A stretch of DNA of 64,000 bases, taken from assembly GCF_025024155.1 (NCBI RefSeq), contig NW_026251715.1, forward strand, positions 186,001 through 250,000. Direction: 5' to 3'. Of this stretch, positions 37,285 through 48,038 are shown piece after piece. The position numbers and the translations under genes were made by a program. The notes under the pieces are model-generated. The model was not told the origin of the DNA, ran no database searches, and was given only the letters and a program-made list of their open reading frames with translations. This stretch comes from Gamsiella multidivaricata (lineage: Eukaryota > Mortierellomycota > Mortierellomycetes > Mortierellales > Mortierellaceae). How positions within the stretch are numbered: the stretch's first letter is position 1; every line of letters begins with the position of its first letter.

Positions 37285-38570
37285 ATGGAACCACTTCATG
37301 ACTACCCGCGGCTAGAGTGTGCGAGAGGCTTTGTTGTCCAACATATATCCACACCAGTATGCAACCCGCGAGCAAGGCAGGCAGTTCGCACTAAAAATTG
37401 CAGTTGCGATCACTCAAGGGAAGACGAATCAAGACCACACGATATATTCGTCTTGCGTTCGCAACAAGGACGTGGAAATATGTCCTGTGGGCTGTCTCGC
37501 GTTCTATTTGCTCGAGCTGTGGACAGTATGTGTCATGTGTATTATATATCATTTAATAAGTGGCATATACACCTTGACGCTTTTTAATAGCAACAGCTCA
37601 TTTTACGCCCAATAGGATCCGCGCTGCGTACCAAACTTCTATGCAGAAGCATGGAAAGTCATGTATCTCATATTTGGTTCCTCAAAGACAAATCCGATGG
37701 CGGCCACTACGCTTTACAGGTAGTCAAAACTGGGTGATCATGAAGGAAGCACATCGTGATTCGTTATTAGTTTTTCCTAATCATCGGTTATGACACTATA
37801 GGTCGCAGAAGAACTTGATGGTTAAGGTCAATCACAAGTCGAACAAGGTCACACACGGAGGTCGGAAAGCTGGAGCACAGCATGCGCATGCCAATGGGGC
37901 CGATATTAAGGATATTGCCCATCATGGCAACTGGAATCATCGTCGTCTTGTTACACATTACTTGAGCTCAGTCCCAAAGGAGGCTCCGTATAGGATGGTG
38001 GGGTTTGCCCTTCCAAACGAAGAGTTTTGGCTGAAACGCAACACCATCATCCCTAAAGTCGGACTCCAGAGGATGATCTTTCCCTTCATTGAGAACCTGT
38101 TTCCAAGAAACAGCGATTGGGCTAGATGGATCGACAACATTATGCTGGATAATCCTGAAGAGTTCAACAGGCCAGAGTCTCACCGAATCGACCGTCTTAC
38201 TGCGTATTTCCCCGCCATGCGATTCATGCTTATCTGGCTCACTTGCGCAAGGTTACTCTGCGGGATGCAGTTGCTCTGGTGTGTATTACAGACGATCGAT
38301 CCATTATGTCTGTACGGTCAACACAATGTCTTCACCAATTTGCCGGTTTTCGCATCCACGTTGTTCCAGGAATTCAGCTTGCAGTTACAGGAGAGCATGC
38401 GAACGGCAAAATCACCTCTGTCTGACAGTCTAGCCGCTAATGCGCTAGCTATCCAGCAAGAGTTTCGCTCCATAAAAACCTCCCTGGCATCACTAGAGGT
38501 ACATATTCGAATGGGACTCGACCAGTCAAACGCCAAATATAAAGACTCGGCCACCAGATTATATCCATAA
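37285..38570 (+). mobile_element. Decaying Crypton-type (Ndc10 domain-like) tyrosine recombinase
   Basis: The first block (about 37319-37528) reads QFALKIAVAITQGKTNQ and RNKDVEICPVGCLAFYL, typical of the Ndc10/Crypton fold, ending at a donor-like GTATGT. The second block (from about 37801) has HGGRKAGAQHAHANG, HHGNWNHRRLVTHYLSSVP with Arg, His and Tyr in the order expected for the catalytic site, then a long C-terminal part to a stop at 38570. The expected LRKVTLRDAVAL segment near 38.24-38.28 kb lies in another frame, so indels have broken the gene. Site-specific DNA integration/excision by family. Confidence 0.75.
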
Positions 38571-38639
38571 CACACGCGCTCCACGATATCGCAAAGAATG
38601 CCAGCCTGATATTTGGCAATACGACTACTCAGACGTCAC

Positions 38640-38972
38640 TCGAACATTGACGACAGGAGCAGCAAATGCAGCGTTATCGGCGAGATCAGCAGCGACAGCA
38701 GCAGCAGGAGGAGCAGCAGCAGCAGGAGGAGCAGCAGCAGCAGGAGTAACAGCAGTGGCAGCAACAGCAACAGCAGCAGACGAATTGGCAGCAGCAGATA
38801 TTCCTACAAATGCAGCAGCAGTCGTTGCATCTAGGGCAGCCGCAAATGAGTCGGCAGTCGTCACCCCTGCTGAAACCTCAAATGCTACAGACACCGTTTC
38901 CGTCGCAATCCCAAATACCAGTGCTACTGCCCCAAGGTCCGCCGATGCAACTCTTACCGCCCATGCCACTAC
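38640..38972 (+). pseudogene. Gln-rich coding relic interrupted by a stop
   Basis: In one frame the CAG-rich stretch reads a typical low-complexity Gln tail (QQRQQQQEE repeats, then LQMQQQSLHLGQPQ and a Pro/Gln-rich end) with a single in-frame TAA after a GAG codon near 38750. The alternative frames are plain Ala or Ser repeats. It may be the end of the neighbouring Crypton gene or of another gene. Confidence 0.45.
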
Positions 38973-39147
38973 CGTGATCAAAGTGCGCGCTCAACTTTGG
39001 CGCTCAAGGAAAGCGAGCCTACCACATGGACGCCTTATGAGCCAAAACATTAAGGACTAGCGTCATTTATTCATCAATAAAGTGATGTTTTACAAGCGTG
39101 AACAGATGTGAAGAAATGTGCAGACCCGTGTGAGGCATAAGAAAAAA

Positions 39148-39152
39148 AAGGA

Positions 39153-39192
<40 letters not shown>

Positions 39193-39200
39193 GAGAAAAA
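39148..39200. repeat. GAAA tetranucleotide microsatellite
   Basis: About eleven consecutive GAAA units following an A/G-rich leader, in non-coding sequence between the Gln-rich relic and the next gene. Confidence 0.95.
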
Positions 39201-39379
39201 GTATAGCAGCTAGAACAGACAAAGCGGGGAGCAATGAAGGGATGAAAAGAAGCATTTACAGTCAATGGTACCTCAAAATGCCAACTAAAGTCGCCAGCTT
39301 TTTCATGCACGTGCAATACAACTACCAACTAGCCATAACTACTGCTCTTTATTTTGCCAGAATGTGTCTTCTTTACGGG

Positions 39380-40207
39380 TCACTGGGGCGTAGGCTGACG
39401 CGAGCATGATCCTCGTCTTGGTGAGGGGGAATGCGCTTGTCCGGAAGCCATTGACACCCCAATTTCTTCTCTCAGCTCGACAGAGGTCACAGACCTTGTA
39501 CTCATTGACCAACTTTGTAAGGGCGTGAGTTCCGATATTATCGCACCATGTCTACTCAAAGTGCCCATAATCGCTTGATTCATGTTCAGCAGCATGGACA
39601 CATTGTTGTCTATACGACTTAACATAGACATGAGCGACCGATACTCCTCTGCCGAACTGCTCTCTCGAGGCTCTTGATCTGAAACTGGAGTTCTCCTGCT
39701 TGGTGTACAAGAAGTCTCAGAGGATGCGATTTCAATGGTTTGATTTGAAGGGACGATGCGTGGCACATCCACCGACGATGAAATAGAGGATATGGTGAGG
39801 AACTGAGGAGAGAGGGGTGGAGATTAGCTTGGTATACTGCCACCTTGGTTTGTGGCCTATGGAGAAATACATCGTTAATTGCGCACATTACCTCGCCTAT
39901 GATATCTTGAGTAGAGAAACGAGATAATCCTTACTTCGTTTTGAGGACTTGGGTCAGACATGGCAGTGTTATTGGCCATGAAATGAGACCCTGAAAACTC
40001 ATAAGTTGCCTTGAGCTCCTTGTCGAGAAGCTCCTTGGCATTCGCACATAACGGCCTTGCTTTGTCCTTCGAGCCCTCGAAGTACCGCTTTAGAGCATAC
40101 TTGTCCTTTAGCGACCTTCCACAGATACAATGATACCGGGATTGCGCGTCGATCATGAGGTGCACCTTGTAGGGTTCCAGAAAAAGCACGACAGAAGGAG
40201 TGTCCAT
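39380..40207 (-). CDS. Unrecognised small protein, at least two exons
   Basis: The ATG at 40207 opens a frame reading MDTPSVVLFLEPYKVHL with CICGRSLKDKYALKRYF and LCANAKELLDKEL, ending near 39940 at a donor-like GTAAGG. The last exon, from about 39810 to 39380, is Ser/Thr-rich with SLMSMLSRIDNNVSMLLNMN, a possible short amphipathic helix. The order and number of small exons between them are uncertain. The spaced Cys/His residues could bind metal. No family recognised. It lies among mobile-element remnants and could belong to one. Confidence 0.5.
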
Positions 40208-41176
40208 GGTCTTGCAAAAGGTAGCTTGGGAAGTGCGAGAAAGAGAAAGTGTATAATGTTGAAAAATGATATTGGTTGTCATTTTTAAGTCTTTGCGAAC
40301 GCTTTTTGTTAGGCTCTGGATATGGGCAAATCCTCCCAGCCAGACTCTGGCAAATTTGCCAAAGAACATAGACATCGACAATCATTTTTGCAGATGCCGG
40401 CAATTGTAATAATCTCTGTAATCTTGTTTGGTCCACTATCCACTAGGTACATGTATAACCGTTTGACTTACGGCACATTATCATTCGTTGTTGCCGTACC
40501 AGCTAAATTCAATACATTAAAAAAATCTGCATGTGCAATACTGCATGAAACCAGAGGGGGCCGGCAGGGATAGCTGGCTTGTGGCAGCCAAGCATCCATA
40601 GCAACGCTGCTTTTTGACCTTCCTATGTCCGCTCTTCCTCTCATACCGAAGCAGAATCCAACAGGCATTAGATTGTTCCACCCACTAATAGGGACCGCGA
40701 GCTGGGTTTAGACCGTCGTGGGATAGGTTGGCGTTTGGAATTGCATAAGCAGGCAATGGCCCGAAGTTGAATTGTGACTGAACACCTCCAAGTCAGGATC
40801 CATGCTAGAACGTGACGATTACCGCCTCTTCCGATTTTTAGTTGAATACAAATAGACCCTTGGGTCCTGTCGTCCTGTGGCGCGGAAAGGCTTCATGAGA
40901 CGCCTGTTGATATTGATTTCAAAGAGTGGGAGAGACAAGCCCATTGCAGACGACCTTTATTGAGTAGCCTTGTTGCTCCGATCTGCTGAGATTAAGCCCG
41001 TTGCTCTACGTATTTGTTTGACTATAAACAATTTCTTTTACTTCACGTCCTGAAGAATTGATGACTCTCCTAAAAAAAAAAATGGAATTGCCGCAGTAGA
41101 TGAAATTTAAAACGACCGCGGTTCTGCGGCATCCCACTGCAATCCCATAATTCCTCCCACTTCCCTTCCAACAATA
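40208..41176. other. Intergenic region, nothing recognisable
   Basis: AT-rich spacer of about 970 bases with no coding frame, repeat or RNA gene that I can support. Confidence 0.6.
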
Positions 41177-42160
41177 ATGCACCAAGACCACAACATCCCC
41201 TGGAAAACCCTCGCTACCCACTTCCTCATTGCTCCACGCTCCGATCCACGTTATACCAACAAACCCCTCAACTTCTATCCTCGCGAACGGCCGGACCAAG
41301 CGAGGATATTCACCCACTTTTCCCATGTCCTCATAAAGACCATCCACGAGTTCGCCACGACGGAGCGTCAGAAATATCCACCAACACTCCTAGTAGAAAA
41401 GACTGGAGACCTGTTCACAGATGAGGATATCCAAACATTCCAAAAGAAATATAATTCCCATAGTCAAAACGACTGCCTGAACAAGAACAATCAAAAAGTC
41501 GAGTACTGGATCGGCCGCGGAACAGACCTGGGCCTCGCGAGCGCGGTCTCAGCTTTGCTCATCGAGAATCAAATGTCGGTCGTCCTCACGCTTGCCTGTC
41601 ACCCGTCCATACCCCTGGCGACCCTCTATCGTCCATATCCTCCAGAGCATTGTAGAAATCCTGGATGGAATGTACTACCCGAGTATGCCCTTCATGCCTA
41701 CGTATTCATCAACATTCTCGCCGAATTCCCAGAGTACTGCCAAGGACGAAAATACAAGGGTCTGTCGTGTTACAGGGACATTATGAATAAGTTATCGCGC
41801 CATCGCTTTCACAGCGTAGAGGAAGCCTTCCACTGTCGGTTTTTGGACCCGCTTGGCGATGAAGGTCGTAGGGGGCTGGAGGGTTATTGGTATACACATG
41901 AAGACGAGGAGTTTGGGAACTTCTTTGAGGACATGGGGAGGCTTAAGGAGTACCTGAAGGCATGTTTCGCGGTGATGTATCGGAGTGAGGTGCTGGCAAG
42001 GGAATGCGGGATTACAATCCCATGGGAGATGCATGTCGCTACCATATTAAAGTGGTTAAACGTGAGACTTGACTGCCGTTGGGTACGCGGTGACCTGGAG
42101 GAGAAATGGGAACCCGGTAACAAGAAGGGGGGCGGGAAATGGGTGATCGAATATATATGA
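41177..42160 (+). CDS. Unrecognised intact single-exon protein, 327 aa
   Basis: Uninterrupted frame from ATG 41177 to TGA 42160. The protein is soluble in appearance, rich in Tyr, Trp and charged residues, without signal peptide or membrane segment. Short landmarks are LACHPSIPLATLY, EYALHAYVFINILAEF and KACFAVMYRSEVLARECGI. I recognise no family. The lack of introns, unlike most genes here, and its position between a Crypton relic and an inverted-repeat element suggest a lineage-specific gene. The frame is otherwise clean, so it may be functional. Confidence 0.7.
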   Translation: MHQDHNIPWKTLATHFLIAPRSDPRYTNKPLNFYPRERPDQARIFTHFSHVLIKTIHEFATTERQKYPPTLLVEKTGDLFTDEDIQTFQKKYNSHSQNDCLNKNNQKVEYWIGRGTDLGLASAVSALLIENQMSVVLTLACHPSIPLATLYRPYPPEHCRNPGWNVLPEYALHAYVFINILAEFPEYCQGRKYKGLSCYRDIMNKLSRHRFHSVEEAFHCRFLDPLGDEGRRGLEGYWYTHEDEEFGNFFEDMGRLKEYLKACFAVMYRSEVLARECGITIPWEMHVATILKWLNVRLDCRWVRGDLEEKWEPGNKKGGGKWVIEYI

Positions 42161-42520
42161 CAGAGGCGGCGGTCATATCGCCGTAGGACTCTTAGATAGC
42201 AGTGGGAGGACGAGTGAGCGAGAAAGAGAGTTTGCCGCAGTGGCTAAGCGAGAAATACAACTGAGGATCTATCTACGCTAGCTATCGCTCTGTTATAGCT
42301 ATGAATAAAGGCCATCAAAGTGTTCATGGCGGCGTTACTTATTTGAACCCTCGATGTCGGCTTCTTCTTTTCCTTGCAGGGGAGCCTAGTATTTAAGCGT
42401 TGAAGCTCACAGCAGATGCGGCGGAGATTTCCAAGTCTTAAGGAACGTGCACATCGTGTCATGGACAGCAAAATCGTACGTAACCTTGGACGCGTTGATT
42501 TCAATTTAATAGCACTATGA

Positions 42521-43375
42521 CTAATAAACCCTGTTTATCTCTCACTCCATTGGCGCGCTTGTTCCTATCGCTAGACGCGTCTTTTTCTGTGCTTTTGTCA
42601 AGGATTATTATTGTTCTACTGCTACCTGTCATCTGTCGTCGTCTCCCTTCATAGCACATCCCTACTTTTCTTGCAAAGCCTTGGATTCGTCCTCTGTCTT
42701 ACTGTTAGTTCTGATGTCAGAATGGTTGCAACCCTTCTGGCCGTAGTCAAGCTTGAGAGGGCCTATTCATGAGTCATTGATGACTTGAGGAACAATAGCT
42801 CTGGGTACAAGAGAGGTGCAAGGAGCCAAAGTAGACTTCGCACCCACAACAGACTCAGCATCCAAGGCAGGCGCAGTAACCACCCCGAGACAGGCACAAG
42901 ATCCAAGACACATTCGTGTCTTTCAAGACTCTTTGACTACCGCAAGAACTGGGTCTAGAATACAGTCAGCTCATAGAGAGTTGAATAGATTTACAGAGGC
43001 GTGAAGTCGTTATTGGGTCCGACATATTCTCTAGTACAGGTGTTCGAGGTAGTTGTAGTGACGGTATTATAGGGGGCGATGACCACGAGGTACTTCAAGC
43101 TCAGGCTTGCCAAGGCAAACAGTAGATAAATGTCGTAGTGCAAAGCTCTGTTCGAATAAAAGCCCACGGCACAGATCAGCATTGGATTGGCTGCTTTGGC
43201 CCTGCATCGGGTGGGAACCGAAATAGGAGAGTAAGGGTGCGCTATGAAGGAGGGCGACGACAGATGACAGGTAGCAGTAGAACAATAATAATCCTTGACA
43301 AAAGCACAGAAAAAGACGCGTCTAGCGATAGGAACAAGCGCGCCAATGGAGTGAGAGATAAACAGGGTTTATTAG
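42521..43375. mobile_element. 855-bp non-autonomous DNA transposon-like element with about 150-bp terminal inverted repeats
   Basis: The left end 42521-42670 begins CTAATAAACCCTGTTTATCT and is repeated in inverted orientation at 43226-43375, ending in GGGTTTATTAG. The two arms match with few differences over about 130-150 bases, including the GGCGCGCTTGTTCC segment. The central 550 bases have no convincing coding frame. I see no clear target-site duplication. This fits a MITE-like or internally deleted DNA transposon. Confidence 0.85.
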
Positions 43376-43622
43376 CCATGCTATAAGCAGTGCTGAAGGT
43401 TATCTGACATGTAAAGATCGGAGTTACGGCGCTACATGTGCTGCAGCCTTGTAGTGACATACCGATCGACAAGCACCGGCCGACAGATACCGAAGCGTGC
43501 CATATCATATAGAAAACGGCTCGTTCGACAAATAGTAACTTCATATAATTATTTACCGAGATGTATCTATTAACTATGGCCGCGCACTTGGCTCGCCTGG
43601 TATATTTGGTCTGGTTATGTCG

Positions 43623-46600
43623 TTACGCGATTGTGGTCATCGAGCCCTGCAGCTGCTTCACCATGCTCTCCAGCTGTTGATTCTCGCCCTTTAAAAGCTC
43701 GTTTTGTTTCTAAGGAAAAGAAGCCAAGAGACGCTTGTTAATACCAGGATTCATAACGACTTCCGAGTGCATCATTCAGCATGCTTTGTCTCTCATTACC
43801 TTGAGTTCCGCGAGTTTCTGCAAGGACACCATTGTTTCAGACCCACCAGCCTTGATGCTCAACGCCTCAATAGATTGCTGTAGAGCCTTGACACGACCCT
43901 GGTTCGTCTGTTCCTGGACTTTCAACACCGCCTGGTGCTGGTCGTTCATGGTCTGCAGTTTCTGGTGATGCGAGGTCAACAGATCCGCCAGCTTGCTTTC
44001 GTGTACGTCTGCATTGTCTGAGTGCGGCTTCATCAGCCTATCCGCGCGCGCGTGTGCTGCTTGTTGACGCTGCTCTACCCGTGAACTGTGGTCCCTGTTC
44101 AATCCTTCCAAGGCCGCTCCATACTCCTACGATATTTCATTGAGTGTGTTTTTTGTGTTAGTGGAGACGCCTTACTGGTGTTTAAAGCCATCGTGAACAT
44201 CGATCAGCTCTCAGTAAATGACAAACCTCTTTTAGGCGGATTTCCATGGCCTTCATGGCGGACTGGGCCTTATCGCGCTCCGATTGGGTATCTTGAAGTC
44301 GCTCACGCATAATCTCGATTTCCCTAAGCAAAGGCTCGGTCTTGGTTCTCCACGCCGTTTCTTTCATGGTGAGTGCCTCGTTCAAGTTCATCTCATGCAC
44401 CGATTTCTTGGCGCTGATGACCGTAGCATGTCCAGCCTCCAATGTCTATCCAAGGACCGTATAGTGAAGTTAGCAACGAATACGTCGATATCCTCTTCAG
44501 AATTCGAAAACATAAACAAGAACAGATAATTACCTCTGCTCTACCCTTATCGTCCTGCTGTTTAGAAATAACCAGTGCTTCGATCGAGATCTCAACAGCA
44601 CTCAGCTGTGCCTCCAGGTCAGCTTTGACTTCACTCATCTCCATCTCATGCGTCTGTCTCGTCCGCTTAATCGTCGCAATCAACTCCTTGGCACGGTCCT
44701 CTGCCTTGGTGAGCTGATCCTCCAACTGTTCCAAGGTAACCTCATGTGCCGCCTTCAGCTCCGCAATCTTCTTTGCCTGCTCCTCTGCAAGACGCTCGCG
44801 ATCAATCTCAAACTCCATTTCGACCCTCTCAAGCTCCTGCTGAACCTGCTCATTGGCCTCGTTCTCCAGTTCACGGACTCGGTTCTCATGCCCGACAATC
44901 AGCTCTGCGATCCGGGTCTCGTATCCATTCTCCAGACTCCTCATGGCGTTATCCTGAGTACCCTGGATATCTGCAACGAACGAAGCAAAGTTCTTTTGAA
45001 CCGCATCTAATTCTGACTGCATATTGTCCTATATTATTTGCAGAGACATCGCGTTAGCCTTCTTGGTTCATCAAATGTACTAGAGAACTTGATTCCAACG
45101 ATTATTAAACGAGATACGAACCTTGGTGGATAACTCCATTGCAACCAGCTCTGCTGCGTGCTTTTCAGCACACGCCTTGATTTCGTTCTCATGTTTGTTC
45201 TTGAGCTCCTCAACACTCGTGTCCGCTTTAGAACGGATGGACATCATGTCGGTATCGTACTTCTGCTGAAGCTTGGCGACCTTCTTCTCGAGTTCGGTGG
45301 TGCTTGCAGCATGCTTAACCTCCAATCGTGAGAGTTCACTCTGGTGCTTATTCTGGACCGCGCTCAGGTAATGCGCATGCTCCTTCGCGGTCTTGACCTT
45401 CAGATCCTCCCAGGCTCGGTCATGCCTTTCCTGCAAGACTTCAGACATGTTGGATTCGGTACCGAGGCGGTCGTTGAGAAGAGACGCTTGGGAGGCCTTG
45501 ATTTGCTCTAACTCTGAATCGAGACGCTCTTTCACTTCCGTCTAGGTTGTGCGGAAATAATAATAGCAATGATTGTCAGTTGACGCGAACACTCCATAGC
45601 CATTTTTGAGAATATCACGAGTCCATACCTCGTATTCTTCCACCTCCTGCTTCTTTTGATTGTCGAAATCAGCATTGACTGCATCAATCTCTTGCTGGTG
45701 CTCTTTCAGCAACCTCGTCAGTTCCTGTTCGTGAGTCTCCATGATCTCCTCCAAATCTTGGACATGGCCACTCAAATTCGAGCCTCTGAGCCGTTGCTGC
45801 TTCGCCATTTGCAGTTCCGATTCCAAACTCTGCAACTTATCATCATGAATCCTGTTGAGCTCTTCAATAGTCGTAGCATGCAAGGCCTTGGTCTCTTCTA
45901 GCTTCTCACGGAGAACGATCACATCGTTATGTTTCTCAACAGCGGCGACGAGTTGCTGCTGAAGAGATGCGAGCTCGGCATCATTCGCCGCTTTGTTTTC
46001 AGCGCCCTTCTTGATCAATTCCTGGGCTTTCAGCTCGTGTTCAAAACGCATGCGCTGCAGGATTCATTATTATACAAGATGATAAAGGGCATAAGGTCAG
46101 TTTACTGCCAAAGATTTCAGGTTCTCTTTTTTGCGCATGAATAGCACAGACATGCATAAACCACTCACCTCAGTTCGACCCCTTAAAGTCCTGACCTGGT
46201 GTTTCTTTCTTGCCACCTCCTTTTCCTTGGCAGCAATGGCAGACACGACTACATCCTTATCCTAAGAATAAAATGAGTAGCAATAAAATGATACACATCT
46301 GAATTAATCAAAATGACATTTGTTGAATAAAATGAAAACAAGAGATGTGTATGCTCGTTGAAACTGAGACGATACCTGGGCTGCCAACTTTGACAGGTCA
46401 ATTTCGGGTACGAGGGTCTCCCCACCATCGCTTGAAGCAGAATCTGCAAAAGTGTCGATTTCCAAAAGTCTTCGAAGCGATACCAATTCATCATCTTTGG
46501 CCTGAAGGCGCCCAGAGGTTTCCTCAAGCTAGACAAGCATAGAGAAAAGTGTGAGAATAGGGCATATTATGAAATCTAACGTGCATATCTGAGCAATTAC

Positions 46601-47610
46601 TGCTCTCTTTTTACCTTCGCCTGTACACTGGCAATGGCCTTCTTCAATTCCATAAGACTTGAGGGTGCTACCGGAGCGGTTGTTGTTCTAATAGGCCTTG
46701 CACTTGAGCTTGTTGAAGACGCGCTCTGGGCAGTGCTAGCGTTGCTGCTCATGCTCGCTCTCTTGGCTAAAGGCGTGGTGGGGGCCACAGCTGAATTTCT
46801 GGTTCGCGTTGCTGTGGGAGTCGCAGTTCCTGGTCTAGAAGCAGAAGTCGATGCCGTCTTCTTCACTTGTGCAGCAGGCGTTGTCACAGTCGATGGTGTA
46901 CGCGCCGGTGAGCGGATGGTGGTCGGAGTCATGTTGACGGGCGGACGTCCTCCCACTGCAGGCGGCTTCGTGGCCTGCCCTGCAGAGCCTGGTGGGACTC
47001 TGATGGAGGTGGTCGTCCGTGCAGTCGCTGTCGCTGGGACCCTGCGCGAGGCAGCGGCGTTAGCGGTAGTCGAGGCAGGAGTTTTGGAGGGAGCAGACGA
47101 CGATGCCGCATTCGATGTCAACGGCTTCTTTGCTCCTGCTCCTACTGCCGGCTTAGCATTTGATGCGACAGTTGTGGTTCGACTCGGGGAAACGGGCTTT
47201 GCTGTGGTACCATTAGGCTTTGCTGTCGCACTGACCGAGGCGGTGGGTTTGGCGGCAGTCTTGGTGACCGTCGTCGACGTTGGGTTAGTGCTTTTGATCG
47301 GCGCTTTCGCTGTTGTTGCTGGGGTCGAGGGTGCTTTTGCCGCCGGCTTGGTCACTGGCGCTTTGGCTGTCAATGTTGCTGGCGTTGTAGGTTTAGCAGC
47401 AGTAGATTTCGCTGCTGGTGGTTTTGCAGTTGAGGCCGTGGCTGGTGTTGTGCGTATGGAGGTCGTTGTCCTGGCGGTCGCACTATTGGCGGCTGGTGCT
47501 TTGGGGGCGCCAGGAACAGGCTTGGATTTGTTCGGTGCACCGACCGCGGTGGTAGCAGGCTGTTTTGCAGCCGCTTTAGAGGGCGTTGAAGCTTCCCGGG
47601 TGGCAGCCAT
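43623..47610 (-). CDS. Long coiled-coil protein with Ala/Thr/Pro-rich basic head, 1,071 aa, nine exons
   Basis: Exons 47610-46615, 46528-46376, 46261-46169, 46054-45629, 45541-45122, 45028-44534, 44445-44227, 44126-43800 and 43709-43623 join in frame. Residues 1-320 are a disordered Ala/Thr/Pro/Ser/Lys-rich region with repeated SIRVPP/ARTTTSIR-like phrases. From about residue 322 to the end the protein is nearly continuous heptad-rich coiled coil (EELKNKHENEIKACAEKH, RERLAEEQAKKIAELKAAHE). A basic Pro-rich head before a rod is common in microtubule- or scaffold-binding proteins, but this is only a suggestion. No motor, CAP-Gly or other domain is seen. Confidence 0.85.
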
Positions 47611-48038
47611 AGAGTTCCTTCTTGCTTCGTTTGTCCTCAGAAATGGGGATGAAGAGAACGAATGGGATCACGGACGGGGATGAAATGGGGAGGGGAATGG
47701 AGGAAGGTCTGAATCGGGATGCGGGGGGAGGAGGAAAGGATGAGCGGAGGAAGCATTTACACACACATCTTCTGTTCATGTCTCCATGGGACGGAAAGGT
47801 CCTTTTGGCTGATAACCATTCCTCTTGCCTGTTTGCTATCCATCTACAGACATCATTGCAACATTCACCAAAATAGCCAGCAGCATGCGTCTATTCCATC
47901 GCCAATACATATCCGTTTGTCAATGGATGGGAGGGTATGCACCATTGCTGCTGCATGCACCCACTATCGCTTTTATTTTATTTACACGAGTCAAGACCAG
48001 AGATTTTAATACATATGCGAATGTATTATTTTCTTCCT
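47611..48038. other. Intergenic spacer of about 430 bases
   Basis: Upstream of the coiled-coil gene and downstream of the M28 peptidase gene. A G/A-rich run at 47690-47745 is the only visible structure. Confidence 0.6.

Noticed and set aside
38647..39060. Ala-rich plus-strand frame
   Set aside because: An out-of-frame reading of a CAG repeat; the Gln frame is the natural one.
46634..47683. Plus-strand frame of 349 codons, Val/Ala-rich and membrane-like
   Set aside because: Exact antisense of the Ala/Thr/Pro-rich first exon of the coiled-coil gene; the hydrophobic look is an artefact of reading GC-rich Ala codons backwards.
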